Positions 21,093-33,525 of a DNA stretch of 64,000 nt are shown here, piece after piece. The stretch's first letter is position 1, and each line of letters opens with the position of its first letter. The translations under genes and the position numbers were made by a program. Under the pieces are notes generated by a model that saw nothing but the letters and a program-made list of their open reading frames with translations, was not told the origin of the DNA and did no database searches. The DNA is from Caulochytrium protostelioides (taxonomy: Eukaryota; Chytridiomycota; Caulochytriomycetes; Caulochytriales; Caulochytriaceae): assembly GCA_003615045.1 (NCBI GenBank), contig ML014113.1, positions 62,001 to 126,000 on the forward strand. Direction: 5' to 3'.

Positions 21093-21106
21093 GATCAGAT
21101 CTGATC
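21093..21106. promoter_or_regulatory. 14-bp perfect palindrome
   Basis: The 14 bases GATCAGATCTGATC read the same on both strands. The site lies alone in non-coding DNA, about 620 bases upstream of the SCAR start. It could be a dimer-binding site; no known factor is assigned. Confidence 0.35.
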
Positions 21107-24100
21107 AGGAGTTTACGCGTCGCGTAGTTCTCGAGCGCAGTTGTCCGTCAGAGATCGCGGCCATTTGAGCGATACAAAGTATACAAAGGATATTCTGGCG
21201 CTTACATGTATCTTCGCTGCCGTCTCGGTGGTGCTTCGCATACCTACGCGCTTTACAGCGCGCGTGGCTGCATGCAGATGTTGCGCGTCTCCGACCACGG
21301 CCAGGAGACCCTGAGCATCCGCCATACGATTTCCCACCGTTAACGTCGCCTGCGCCGCCGCCGCCGTGGGCCAGCAGGTCATATGACCCATGCCACGGCC
21401 AGATGCTGACGCGTTTGATCACTTCTCATGCATGACCCGTGGTCTCTGACGCGTCTCTAAAAAGAAAAACGATGGAAGCATGCTTTTTGAGTATGGGTTC
21501 GCGCGTGATTCAGCACCCTCCACGATCTCCGAGCTTAGCGCCAATCAGTCTGCGATCTGGCGGTCGACGGCGGCGACGGCGTCATGGGGGTGACAAGGCA
21601 CCGCAGGGGGCGCCCGGCTATTGCTCCCCCTGTCCGTGCAGCTGCCCCCGTGGATTCTTGGACCCGTGGAGACATGCCGCCTGCCGTCTGTTGCTTGCTG
21701 CTGCTGCGGCCGCTCGCGATGGCCGTGAAGCGCGGCCCACGGGGATGACCAGCGATGGGGAGTTCTCGGGCATCGATGCTTGAACCGGGGTGCATATCAG
21801 CGCGCTGGGTCCGCTGACGATCACGTGGCAGCGTTCCGAGCTGGGTCATGCGCGGCCCCGCTCCTCCCGCGACCCGCTGGCCGCGGAGGAGCAAGAGACG
21901 CATGCGATCGGGGCGCGCCGTCTTATCATGGGATGCCCCACTTTCGTCAACATAGCCAGCATTGCATCGTTCACCAAAGCCATCGCGCGAGGCCTTTGCG
22001 CCTGCAGGCCGATGGCCTGCAAATCGGGTCACCGAGGGCGACACAAAGAGTCGTGGATGCCTCGTGCATGCCGAGGGTGGTCCCGTCTCGTCGTCTCCTA
22101 TGACTCGCTGATGCCGACATGCCGGCCGGCCGCCTGCAGGCCCTCAGCCTCGCCGCAGCGCGTCGCCAAGTGCGATATGACGCGGATCCCGATGGTCGGG
22201 CACGCATCCATCGCGGCCGCTGCTGCGATAACCGTGCGCGCCCGGCCGGCGGGAACCTTTCGAATGGCGTCGTTTGGGTGGAACCCAAACGCGGGCTCTC
22301 CTTCTCCCCCAGCGAGGGTCGGCTTTCGCTGATGCGCGTGCTAACTCGCGCAGATGTGATCGACTCTGTCGGGCAGATGCGGGCGCATGGGGCATGTGCA
22401 TCGGCAGCAGGCCGCCTGCAACCAGATGCCGAACGCGTGAGCCCCCAGGGGAAAAGCTTTGGATGGGACGCCAGCCCTCGGCGTGCTGAGCAATCCGACG
22501 CGCCAGAGCGCCATCGAAAAGAAAAGAAAAATAATCACAAGGCCCCCTCCCGCCTTCTCGGCCAAAAAGGAAGGTGGGCGTCGCTTCGGTACGTCGCGCT
22601 AACCTTTCGTGTCCTTGCGCGCGTCTATCTGGCCCATGCGCCGTTTCATGGACGGTATACCTCCGCCGCGGCGTCTGGGCCGTCAACGCGAGCCGTGACG
22701 GGTTCACATCTATGCCTCGAGACCCATGTGCGCGGCGCTCCCGCTGACACGCGTCTCGCCGGACTGAGCAATACTCAATGCCAACCAAGAACGAACGGCT
22801 GATTCAGCATCTGGATCACTGTTCATCCTGATGTCCGTTTGCCCGTAGGTTTGCCTTTTCCAGCTTTCCATGGTGCAGGACTCCCCGCGCCGCTGGCGAA
22901 CGATGAAGCCTCCCGATCCGTCGTGGCACGAGCCTATGGCTTGGTCTTATCAACGCCGAGGGGGTGCGGACTAAGAGCTGCAGAGCCACGGCGATTAGGT
23001 GGCGATCGCGCCATCGCGTCTCAGAACGCCATGTTGGGAGGGGTTCACCCGCGTGCCGTCCTCTGCCACTAGGCCGTCCGTGCTTACCGGTTCACCTGCC
23101 GCACGCACATCGGCACGCGCGCGCCATCCCCCTTTCCCTTCCGACCGATAAGCCATGATCACGGGTGAGACGGGCCCAGCACGAGAAGGCCGTCTTTTTT
23201 TGCTTTCGATACTTGTTCCCAAAAATTGCTATTGCGTTTTTTTCTTTTGTTTTTGCATCGGATCGTGAAGCGATGGCCACTGACCAAAATTTTCGTGGCT
23301 TGGCGGGCAAGTGCACCGCGAGCGCGAGCCTATCGGCGCTGCTCAGCGTTCGAGCTGGGCTCGCGGTGGCCGCATGGTGGCGTTTGGGGTCGGACAAATG
23401 TGCCATAGTGCGAAGTGGAGCCGTGTATGTCCTGCCGGCCCAGCGAGACAAAGAAGGCAAAAGCAGCGCTGCCGTCCGCGCGCACGCCCGTCTTGGCTCG
23501 CCTGCCGTCCATGCCGCGCGCAAAGTCGTCGCGGCCCAGCCGCCGGGCCAGGGTCACCGAAGTGTGGCCGCAAGGACCAGTGGAGCAGGGTCCTGAGCGC
23601 CGTTGGCGACTGCGGTTGCAGCATGGTTGACCCCGTGGACCAGAACGCCCGCCCGCTCGCGCCGATGGCTCCAGCCGAAGGCGATAGGATGGGGGGATGC
23701 AGGCCACCGGGCCGGCGGGGCAGCATACGCATGCGCTCACGCATGCGCCTCGTCTCACGATAATTCTGAGGGGCGGCGGCCCATCGGCGTCGCGGGGGTG
23801 ACGCCTGCGCGGGAAACCCCAGTATGGCGATTGGAGTCCCGACCGCCCTGACCCGAGTCCGACGGGTCCAACAGGTCCGATAGGTCCACGGGACGGCGAC
23901 GTCGACGACGCAGCCGACTGAAACGCCGAGCGGCGGGGAACTCCGGCACGATGCGGAGGCAACAAGCCAAGGCGACGTCGCGCTTGGCTCGGCCGGCTAT
24001 GATGGCCGCTCCGTGCGCCTCGGGCGGGCGGACCCGCTGCGCAGTGGACCCGTCCCCCCGCGTAAGAGCCCCCCCGGCGCGTGGCCCGGTTGACCGGCGG

Positions 24101-24336
24101 CCGCGATGGCACAGCAGCGCCCGGAAACGCGGCCGCTCAGGCTGGTCAGGACACACATGGAACTCCCACCGCCCGGCTCAGCGCGTCGGCATGGTCTCAG
24201 GCTTGATGCGCAGACGACGCCAGGCGGCCTCAGGCTGCTCGCACGTTGAGAACGGCATCGGAATCGACGTGGATCCGAGGAGACCACAGGCCTCATAAAG
24301 GCCGTCCATTTCTATGGCGCCGGGAGGTCGGGATGG

Positions 24337-24354
24337 GCACGCATGCATGCGTGC
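24337..24354. promoter_or_regulatory. 18-bp perfect palindrome
   Basis: The 18 bases GCACGCATGCATGCGTGC are a perfect palindrome made of alternating purines and pyrimidines apart from a short break. It lies about 1.6 kb upstream of the LysM gene. A binding site or Z-DNA-prone element is possible. Confidence 0.35.
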
Positions 24355-25949
24355 ATCGGCCGTGGATAAATCGAACGATCCGTCGCGCTGAATACCAGGG
24401 TATCACGGGTATCACGGGAGAAGAAGGCTCCGCCCCTGTTTGCCAGCGACCTCTTCGGATCCATCGTCGTGTCTCTGTATATCTGCTGCCACGACCGCCG
24501 CGTTTCGCCCACGCCAATTGTGTTTGTTTGTGGATGCCCGCGCACTGTGATTAACGCCGCCTCTCGGAGAGCATCGACCTCGCCGTCTCGCATCGCCGAT
24601 TCCTCTGTCTCTGCGCCGTCCTCGTGAGGCTCGATTGTCCGCGATTCACCCCTCGGTCCTTTTTCTTGACTATATCGTCGTCGCGCCTTTCCGTGTCCAC
24701 GCATCGTCGCCCGGTCGTCACGAGAGATCGCACATCGCCTTATCATCGCCTGCTGGTCAGACGCTTGTTTGGGTGGTCGCTCCGCTATCCTTCTTATTTT
24801 ATTTTTTCACCGTTGGCCCTGGGCCCCCGCATTCGCATCCGCATCCGCATCCGAGCTCCGCTCGAACTCCGACCGCCGCGCCCCCGTCAAGTCCCTAACG
24901 CCGCCGGCCCGATCGACTCGTTTCAGTGTGATTGGCAGCCCTGTTTTCTTCTCTGGGAGACCGTTCAGATTTCTCCCGGCGATCCATCTCATACTGGCCG
25001 ATCTGTGAGTCGCGATTGCGTCACCTGTTCTCCTTCACGCGAGACGCGCTGAAGGCCTCTTCTGTAACGAGCAGTTGCGTGCCGCATAGCCTCATAGACC
25101 TTGCAGCGCCGGCGCGGACGAGCAAAACCGGCGGGCTCGATTATACGGTCGGCGTTCTCGAACTTCCGCCGTTCAGCTCCGATTTTTTCCACGTGGCAAC
25201 TTCGGATATCGTGAACGTTGCGACCGACTGTGAAACTGCTTCAGGGCCCTCGTGACCGCGCAGTGCCTGTGCCGATCACTCCCCGTCTTCGTGCCGACCC
25301 ATCATCCGCGCCGTGATCGCCCAAGCGCCATTGTCGCCGTTTCAGCACAGGCGCCGTTCTTCTAGCAATTTCGCGTGCCGTCTTAATTGGCCTGTCGGCC
25401 GTGCGTCTTCGCTGCGTATTTCGCGGCATATTTGCTTCTTCATTTTCCTCGCGCGCTGCTGCTCTGCGGTGCCAAGCAATTACGCCACCGGCCGCTGAGG
25501 GCCTGATCGGCAGCTGTGGCTTAGATTCTCACGGCATCTGACTGCTCACGAACCGCCGCTGACCACGCAGCTGCGTCCCCGACAGCCTGCCGCTACTCCG
25601 GGATTCCTGCACCCCTCGTCGCCCTCTCGTCGCCGCAGTGCTCCGCTCGACTGTGGCGCCAGCGCTCGCTCATCGGCGTCTCTTCTCGCTTTCGAGGTGT
25701 TTCTTTCGTTGCGCGACTGTTCCTCATATTGCATTCGTTCTCCCAGACGGGATCTCATACCGCTGTCGCTGCGACGAGCATCGCTCCGTTGTAGACTCGA
25801 CGTGCGCGACCCTGAAGCTGGGCCCGTCTTCGGCGTCCCAGACCGCACCCTCGGCCTGTGAAGCACCGGTGTGATTGCTTCCCCCGTCCCCGCGCTCCCA
25901 GGCGCCTCCGACCCATCGGCAAGCCTCCCTGTCGCTTGCTCCGAGCAGT

Positions 25950-28358
25950 ATGGCGGCCATGTCGTTTCCGCAGTATCCGACCGGCCTGACCGCCGACGCC
26001 GCCCGGCTCGGCTATGCCGGAAAGGCCGGGATCCGCGCTGCCGACGCCGCTAACCCGGCCAAGGCCGCCCTCTGCCACGTCTCGCCACGCGCCCGCGCTG
26101 GCCCGGGCACCACTACCCCTCTCAGGATACCCCCGGCGTCCGCGGCAGGCCGCGCCGTCCACACCCCCGAGCGCGCGCCGGCGGCGGCTCCGGTGCGCCA
26201 CGCCCTGAGCCCCATCTCGGCCGCCGGCGCCACCGCGCAGCCCGCCAAGCATGCATTCGGCGGGTCGTTGCTCGCGTACGGCGGCCCGACCTCGGCGTCG
26301 TCAGCGTCGTCGGCGGCCACGAGCGGCGCGCTTGAGGACGCGCCGCACGGCACGCTGCAGCACACGCTGCGGCCCAACGAGACGCTCGCGTCGCTGGCGA
26401 TCACGTACGCCGTGCCCATCGCCGTGCTGCGCCGCTATAACGCGCTGTGGACCGAGGACGCGCTGTTCCTGCGCCGCCACATCACCGTGCCCGTCAACCC
26501 GGACGCCCCCGCGTTCGCCGAGCAGCGCCGCGAGGCGATCCGGCGGCACTGCGTCGCGCACCACCACCACGGCCATGGCCGCAAGTGCGGCTACGACCAC
26601 ATCGAGGACGACGTGCACGGCACGGCGCTCGGCGCGGCCGCCGCCGCCGCCGCCGTCGGACGCTATCCGGAGGCATTGATGGGCACCCTTGGGCTCACGG
26701 GCTGCGAAGCCACCCGCGACCGCGACCACCACCGCGGCGCCGCCAACGCACCCTGGGTCAGCGGCTGGGTCGCTGAGGTCAGCGAGGCCACGGCCGCGCT
26801 CGACCACCCGCTGAATCCGGAGGACGAGGACGACGACGCGCCGGCGCGTGGGGCCGAGACTGATGCCGAACCGGACGCCGCGGAGTCGCTCCTGACGGGC
26901 ATGGCGGCGGCGCTGTCGCTCGAAGCCGCGTCGGCCCGCTCGCCGTCGCCGGGCGCTTCGCCCGCGCCGTGCGGCGAGGTGGCGTCGGGCCCCCAGGGGC
27001 TCGAGGCGATGCTGCGCCGCGTGGATACCGAGATCGCGACGGCGATGGCGGCGACGGCGCACTATGCGCGTCGCCACCTGAGCCCGCCCGCCGGCGCAGC
27101 GGCGTCCGCGGCGCTGACGGCGGCGCCGGTCATCCCGTCGGCCGAGCCCGACGCGCATCATCACGCGGGCAGCGCCGCGTTCTGGCAGACGCCGTACCTG
27201 CCGCGCACGTCGCTGGACTCCTCGGACGGCTCCAACATCACCGGCGCATCGGGGACGACGGCGGGTTCGTCGCTCCCCGACAGCGGCGCGACGCCGACGC
27301 TCGAGTCCAGCCTCTCGTGGGCCCTCGACACGACCGATACCGGCATCGACCGCTTCGACGACCGCGGCGACCCTGACGTGCTGGGTGCCGACGGCGCTGT
27401 TGCGGGTGCCAGCAGCACCCACCACGCCTGGCTCAACACGCCCAGCCTCGGCTTCCTCGGGTCGGTGATCCACCCCGCGGAGCAGAGCATTATCGACAAC
27501 ACCGTCGCGTGGGCCGAAGACGCGCCCACGGCGACGCTGGCGGAGCCCGCCGCCGCTCAGGCAGCCGCCATGGCGCGCGACGCCAGCCCCAGCGCCAAGA
27601 TCCTGTCGCCGCTGCCGCGCACGCACTGCCCGTCGCCGCTCGTGCTCGGCGCGCCCTCGCCGCTGCTCTCGCTGTCGCCGTCGCCTTCGCGTCCGTCGAC
27701 GGTCCAGCGCCGCGTGCGCGTCGTCAACCACGCCGCCGCGCACGCTGCCAGTCTCGCGTCCCTGGCGCCCGCCCACGTCGTCTTCGCTATGGGTCCGGCG
27801 CTCGCCTCGCCCGGCGCGACCGCGACCCCGTCGCCGCCGCCGCCGCCGGCCGCCACGCCGGCGCGCCCGTCGTCCGCGCGGTCCTGGGATGGCCTTATGC
27901 GCCGCGCCTCGCGGCTGACGCGCTCAGCCGTCGCCTCCGTGGCCGGCTCCGCGCCCGCCTCGACCGCCTCCTCCGCCCGCGACATCCGCGGCGCCAGCGC
28001 GGCTTCGCTCGTCGAGTCGAGTCCGTCCGCGGCGGCGGCGTCTCCGGCCACGTCGACGACGACGACGACGACGGCAGCGTCCGACCGCGCGCACGGGTCG
28101 CCGATTCCGCGCGTCTCGATCCAGACGGCCTCGTTCTTTATCACCGCCGATACGGCGGTCCCGACGGCCGCGCCGCCGACGCTGGCGCCGCCGACGACAC
28201 TGGGCGCGGCCGCGGGCGTTCTGCGCGCGCCGCCGACGGCCGTCACGCGCCACACGGTCGTCAACCTCATGGCGAGCGTGGGCAAGACGGGCCCCGCGAC
28301 GCGGTCGAGCGGGACGACGAGCCCGCGGGCGGACTGGGTGCCCTTGCAGAAGATGTAA
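25950..28358 (+). CDS. Cytosolic LysM-domain protein (LYSMD-like)
   Basis: This 802-residue protein carries one LysM domain at about 134-185. It contains LQHTLRPNETLASLAITYAV and NALWTEDALFLRRHITVPV, the pattern of intracellular LYSMD proteins (an LWT...LFLRK-type second half) rather than of secreted chitin-binding LysM effectors. No signal peptide or membrane segment is visible. The remainder is Ala/Pro/Ser-rich; a segment near 490-530 (HHAWLNTPSLGFLGSVIHPA) is less biased and may be a second conserved piece. A His/Asp-rich patch lies near 205-222. The molecular role of eukaryotic LYSMD proteins is poorly known, so no reaction is proposed. The start is the first ATG in the frame (25950); ATG 25959 is a close alternative. 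Single exon, convergent with the zinc-finger gene. Confidence 0.75.
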   Translation: MAAMSFPQYPTGLTADAARLGYAGKAGIRAADAANPAKAALCHVSPRARAGPGTTTPLRIPPASAAGRAVHTPERAPAAAPVRHALSPISAAGATAQPAKHAFGGSLLAYGGPTSASSASSAATSGALEDAPHGTLQHTLRPNETLASLAITYAVPIAVLRRYNALWTEDALFLRRHITVPVNPDAPAFAEQRREAIRRHCVAHHHHGHGRKCGYDHIEDDVHGTALGAAAAAAAVGRYPEALMGTLGLTGCEATRDRDHHRGAANAPWVSGWVAEVSEATAALDHPLNPEDEDDDAPARGAETDAEPDAAESLLTGMAAALSLEAASARSPSPGASPAPCGEVASGPQGLEAMLRRVDTEIATAMAATAHYARRHLSPPAGAAASAALTAAPVIPSAEPDAHHHAGSAAFWQTPYLPRTSLDSSDGSNITGASGTTAGSSLPDSGATPTLESSLSWALDTTDTGIDRFDDRGDPDVLGADGAVAGASSTHHAWLNTPSLGFLGSVIHPAEQSIIDNTVAWAEDAPTATLAEPAAAQAAAMARDASPSAKILSPLPRTHCPSPLVLGAPSPLLSLSPSPSRPSTVQRRVRVVNHAAAHAASLASLAPAHVVFAMGPALASPGATATPSPPPPPAATPARPSSARSWDGLMRRASRLTRSAVASVAGSAPASTASSARDIRGASAASLVESSPSAAAASPATSTTTTTTAASDRAHGSPIPRVSIQTASFFITADTAVPTAAPPTLAPPTTLGAAAGVLRAPPTAVTRHTVVNLMASVGKTGPATRSSGTTSPRADWVPLQKM

Positions 28359-28791
28359 TCACGGGCTCGCCTGTGGTCGTGCCGCTAACGGAACGAGCCG
28401 CGTTGATCGGTGGTCCTCTTGCTCATCACCCGGCTTCATAGCCGGCACCGAGATGGCGGTGCTCGCGGCGGTGGTAGCTGCTCGATGTCCCCTGCGTCTT
28501 TCTTTGTCTCACTCTGCTTCTTTGTTCGTTCTCAATACGACATCTTGTCAAGCCCTCGAACCACGGCGTCGTCAATAACCGATCAAGCCGATCGTTAATA
28601 TAGAGGCACACAACCAAAAAGAAAACAAACAGACCCATCGATTGTCTGGGAAGGTGTCGGGAGCGAGGTGATCGGCAGCGACGGTTCAACAACAAAAGAA
28701 ACACAATAATCACAAAAATCAAAGGGGTTGGCGGAGTGCATACAAGAGGGAAAAGAGGGAAGAGGGTTGGAAGACACCGCGAAAACCCTGT
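28359..28791. other. Convergent intergenic region
   Basis: These 433 bases hold the 3' ends of the LysM and zinc-finger genes. The sequence is AT-richer than its surroundings, with A-rich stretches at 28610-28635 and 28690-28720. No gene was seen. Confidence 0.5.
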
Positions 28792-29788
28792 CTAGGGATG
28801 TACATGGATTGACATGAGCATCGCTGCGGCATCCACATCGTCGTCAAGGCGCAATCGCGAATCGGCCTGATGCGCGCCGGTGCCGCCCGCATAGCCGTGG
28901 GACTGCTGCTGCGACTGGGGCTGCGGCACCGGGTGCGCGTGCGGGGGGTAGGGCCGCAGCGACGGCGACAGGTGTGACGCCGTCTTGGCCTCATAGCCGC
29001 CCGCGGTATGCGGGTCGAGCGCCATCTCGCTGTCCTGGCTGTAGAGGGCGCCGGCGCTGCCGGATCCCGACGAAGACCCAGCAACAGAGGCACTCGCGAG
29101 CGAGGGCGTGCTCATGACCGACGGGTAGTTGGTCGCGGCGTGCAAATGGCCGCCTGCGGCCGAGCGGTCGTATTCGTAGTAGGGCGCATCGTAGGCGCCC
29201 AACTCTTCGGGAACACGAGGCAGGCCGCTGGCCGCGGTGGCCGTGCCGGGGGGGCCCTCGCCGTGGTGATGCGCCTGCGCATACAACGGGTGGCGGGCCG
29301 ACGCCGACGACGGCGGTGGCGGGGCGGCTGGCATCACGGTGGGCGTCGAGGCCGTCGGGCATGCGGAAGCGGGATCGCTGCCCGCATACGGTGGATGGCT
29401 CGCAAAGAACAGACTCGGCGACGCCGGCGTCGGAGGACCGCGGTACGGCACGACATCGGCGAGGAGACTGCGGACGCTCGGAAGCTGAGGACTCGCTTTG
29501 CACGCGTCTGCGCTCGCCAGCATCGGACTCGTCAAGCTGTTGCGACGCGGGCGCGTCGACAAGCGGCCCGAAGCCGCACCGGCGCCGGTCCCCGTGTTGG
29601 TGTGGGCCACCATCGCCGAGGACGGCCCGTGTCGGCTCGGGCTGACGGACCGGGACGACACGGTCGAGTGGAGACTCATCCCTTCAAACAGCACCAGCGG
29701 CAGCTGGCCGGACGCGGCGACCGAGGAGCGCCGCGAGCTGGGTGCGGTCGCGGCACGTGCGCTCGCGCTGTGCCGCGGCGGTCCCGAA

Positions 29789-29848
<60 letters not shown>

Positions 29849-32800
29849 TGCTGGGCGGCGGCAGCCGCAGCGGCAGCGGCCAGCGCGGCAGCATGGGCGG
29901 CCGTGCTGCTGTGTGCAGCAGCCTGGGCGCCCGTCGGCGTCCCCACGTGCAGCGGCGGCGGGGAAGCCGATGGGATCGCCGCTGCCGTCGACGGCGACGC
30001 GTACGGGTGATGCCGGTGGGAGCTCAAGGACGACGCCGACGCCACGGGCGCGCCGCTCGGGCGGTGGTATCCCGGAGCCGAGGTGAGCTGGGGGCGTGGG
30101 CTCCTAGACGCGGCGGCGTAGGCGGTGCCGGTCGGCGACGGGGCGCGGCTCGTGGCGGCGCTCGCGTGTGCGGCGTGCGCAATGTGCGGCGAGGCTGTGC
30201 TGGTGCCCGTCGCGTGGTCCCATGACTCGGTCGTGGCGTCGGCGTTGGCATTCGACGCGCGGCGACTGCGGCCATTGCGCGACAGCGTAGGCGTCGAGCC
30301 ACTCGCAGGGGTCACCATCCCCGTTGCGTAGGCACCTGAGGCATTCGGGGCCGCCGAGGTGGGCGCACACGATGCCGACGACGACGCCGGCAGGCTCGCG
30401 GGTGCCGACACTGCCACCGAGAGCGGGACCGATCCCGATGCCGTGGCGGGCTGCGGCGGCGACTGCGACTGTGACTGTGAGCCGGACGGTCCGTGGGCAA
30501 AAGCGCTGGACGGCGCATGACGTGGCGAACCCATGGGCGTCGGTTCGTTGTACGCGCCGTGCGGGTGCGGGTATGAGTGCGGCGCGGCGGCGGCATGCGT
30601 CGACGGCGACGAGGGCGAGTAACTCGCGTGCGACGGGTAAGCATATCCGTGTCCTGCGGCATGCTGCGCGTGAGCCGGGTAGCTGCCTGGGTGTGCATAC
30701 GGATGCGCACCGGGATGGGCGTGGTGCTGGTGGTGCTGCGCGAGGTGGTGGTGCGGATGCGAGGGCGCAGCATGCGGGAACGGGTAGTGACCACGCGTCT
30801 GAGAAGCGGGCGCCGGGTAGGCCGGATAGGCGGGGTAGGTCGCGCCATGCACCGCGCCGGAAGCGGCATGGTGCGCAAGCGTCGGGGTCTGCGCCGCCGC
30901 TTGGGGCGGAGAGAGCAGGCCCATCGGAGTATGGCTCGGGGCCGTGTTCGGCGATGCGAACGGATGCGTGGCATGCCGCGACGAGGAAGATAAAGGTTTG
31001 GTGTAGGGGGAGGACGCGTCCAGGTGCGCAGCATGGCCTTGGGCATGATCGTGGGCATGGCCTTGCGGCGGAGGCGGAGCACCGGTGGCGGCTGGGTGCG
31101 TGTGCGCCACGCTCGAGTAGCTGCCATAAGCCAGGCTTGACGTCGGGTGGCCGCCTGGCGCCGTCGCATACGCGCTCTTCGGGACGCTCGGACGTTCTTC
31201 CAGCCGAGACATCAAGGGCGACGCGCCGAGGCCCTGGTGTAGCGAGAGGTAGCCCAGAGACGGCGATTCCAGCGCGCGGTGCTGCTGTTGCTGCTGCAGT
31301 TGCTGGTGGTGCTGCGACAAGCGCTGGCTCGCGACGGACCCGAGCGCGCCCAAGGGGCAGGTTTCCTTGATCTTGGGTGGCTGCAGCGTGGTCGGAACGG
31401 GCGTGTGCGCATGGGCCATGAGAGGCGTGTGATGCGGGTACGGATACGACGCGGCCCGACCTTGGGACAGCGCGAGCAAATGCGAATGCGAATGCGAGTG
31501 CGACGAGGACGAGGACGACGAGGACGACGACGAGAGCGAGGATGCGCGGCGGCGGGCGCCGTCGCCCGGCTCGTGCTTCACCAACGTGCTGGCAGCCGCC
31601 AACGCTTCGAAATCGATCTCGTCGTCCACCTTGGCGGCTGTCGGTGTCGTCTGCGTCGTCGTCGCCGTCGTTGCCGCCGCCGTCGAGGGCGTTGTTGCGG
31701 TCGCAGCCGCTGACGTTGCCGCCGATGTGGCCGCCGACGCCGTCGGCGGCGATGCCGATGTGGAGGTCGTCGTGGAGGTGGACGGCGCCGCCGATACCGC
31801 CGTCGCCAATGTCGGCGTAGGTGTCAATGGGACGACGTTGGAGTTGGCGTCGGATTTCGCGCCGCGCGACGCGCGGGAGCTGGATCGCGTCGATGAGCGG
31901 GTTGCCGAGCTCGACTTGCGCGCGCTGCCCGCCGGCGATTTCCCCAGTGACGGCCCCGTGGCCGGCACGAGCGGCGTCAGCTTGATCTCGGTGGGCGCGG
32001 GCGCGCCTGTGAGAGCGGCTGCGGCAGCATTGGCCGCCATGCTGGCGAGCATCTCTTCACGATAGCGGCTGCGGCGACGGAGTTCGTCGATCCCGCGCTG
32101 CTTCCGGCGGATACCTTCCTCGAGCTCGCGGCCCGTCAACACGCGGCCACTGCGCAGGTGCGTGCGATAGTGCTGCATCATGTTATCGTGCCGGGCAAAG
32201 CTGGAGCCGCAGTCCGCAAACGGGCAGACGAACGGGCGGAGGCCCTCGTGGATGCGTGCATGACGGCTCAGATGGCCCGAGGTGCTGAAGGATTTGGTGC
32301 AGCCGGCAAAGCGGCACAAGAAGCGTTTCGAGCCGTCGGACGCGATGATGATGTGTCCGGAAGCGGTCGGCGGATTCGGCGATCCAAATACACCGCCGGC
32401 GGCGTTCGAGGACGCGTTGGATCCATTGCGCGAGCGGCCTTCGGGCGTCGTCTGCCGCGTCGTCGGCGACGACACTTCCGTCTTGACCGTGGCGGTGGCG
32501 GTGGCCGGGGCACTCGGCGACGCTGCCGCGGCCGGAGCACCTACGGCGGCGGCAGCGGCTCCCCCGGTCGACGCACTGGCTGAAGCGCCGCGGTGGGCCG
32601 GACGCCGAGTTCGCGCAGGGCCGGTGCGCGTGGAGGGCAGCTTGCGCAGGCCCAGCGCCACGTCCACGTCGTAGGGGTTCGGCTGCTGCGTGGACGACGA
32701 CGAGCCTGACGTGGCGGGCGCCGCGCCCGATCCAGCGGCCGCAGGCGTCGACGTGGAGACGGCCGCGCCCGCGACGCCGCCACTCGGCGTGCCGATCGCT

Positions 32801-33525
32801 TTCGGGTGCGCGTGTCGGAGTTTCGGCGTGATACCTTCGTCGTGGTCGTCGTCATCGTCGTCGTCGTCGCCGTCGCCGTCGTGGATGTGGTCGCTATCGT
32901 CGCTTTCCGACGACGACGACGACGACGAAGCGCTGGAGCCCGTACTGGATCCGGAGGAGGTGGCGTGAGACCGCTCGGAGCGCGCGCCGGCATGGGCAGG
33001 TGGGGGCATCACGCGCCGGAGGGCCGGATGGGCGGGTGTGAGGGCCGGCGACGCGCCCCTCAAGCGGGCATCGCTGACCTCGTCGTCCTCGTCGTCCTCG
33101 CCCTCGTCGTCGCCGACATGGTGGCCGCTGCCGCCGTGAGGCCCAAGGTGGCGCGGGTGCGTGTGGTGCTGATGGTGGTGATGCGGGTGCGCATGGTACG
33201 CGTGGTGCGAATGCGAATGCGGGGGCTGGTGGACGACGCCAACCCGCGTCGGTGCGGACAGCCCGGCGGTGTCGTCGTCGTCGTCGTCCTCATCGTCCTC
33301 ATCGGACGATGCGGCGGCCGCCGCGGCCACGGCGGATGCGATAAGACTGCGGACCGCGACGACGGGCTCGGCGGCCGGTGCCATGTGGCCGACATGCATC
33401 CCGCTGTGCATCAGCGAGTATGGCACCGGCGTGCCCATGGTTCCGGACGTCGTTTTGGGAATCCTGGCCGTGAACGCATAGCCGACGTGCGGCGATAGCG
33501 GCTGGTGTTCCGAGTTATGTGACAT
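28792..33525 (-). CDS. C2H2 zinc-finger transcription factor, Nrg1-like
   Basis: This 1577-residue protein has only two C2H2 fingers, at about 393-460: CRFAGCTKSFSTSGHLSRHARIH followed through the linker EGLRPFV by CPFADCGSSFARHDNMMQHYRTH (quoted in parts of the two fingers). The TSGHLSRH and RHDN..QHYRTH signatures are those of fungal Nrg1-type repressors, which bind promoter DNA in the nucleus and often act in carbon and stress responses. The rest is extreme low complexity: acidic/Asp-rich and His-rich at the N-terminus, Ser/Ala/His/Pro/Tyr-rich over the C-terminal 1100 residues, with a run of 14 Thr encoded by an ACG repeat. The first true ATG is at 33525; a TTG further upstream was not used. 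A pyrimidine-rich 5' leader precedes it. The specific target genes cannot be inferred. Confidence 0.82.
29789..29830. repeat. Pure GTC trinucleotide repeat, 14 units, inside the zinc-finger gene
   Basis: Fourteen uninterrupted GTC units (ACG codons on the coding strand) encode polythreonine, followed by six GGC units encoding polyproline. Such a pure codon run is prone to length change. Confidence 0.9.

Larger units (their letters stand above)
20475..25949. other. Long divergent intergenic region, no firm gene
   Basis: About 5.5 kb separate the SCAR and LysM genes. No conserved protein was found in any frame. Possible gene traces, none claimed as a gene: a minus-strand ATG in good context at 20780 with a GTATGG donor at 20715; TTTCAG and TTCTCAG acceptor-like sites just upstream of the SCAR start; and an open minus-strand stretch 21391-21206 ending at a GTAAGC donor-like site. 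Two perfect palindromes are listed separately. From about 24600 to 25949 the sequence is pyrimidine-rich and less GC-rich, as expected of a promoter and 5' UTR for the LysM gene. Confidence 0.5.
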
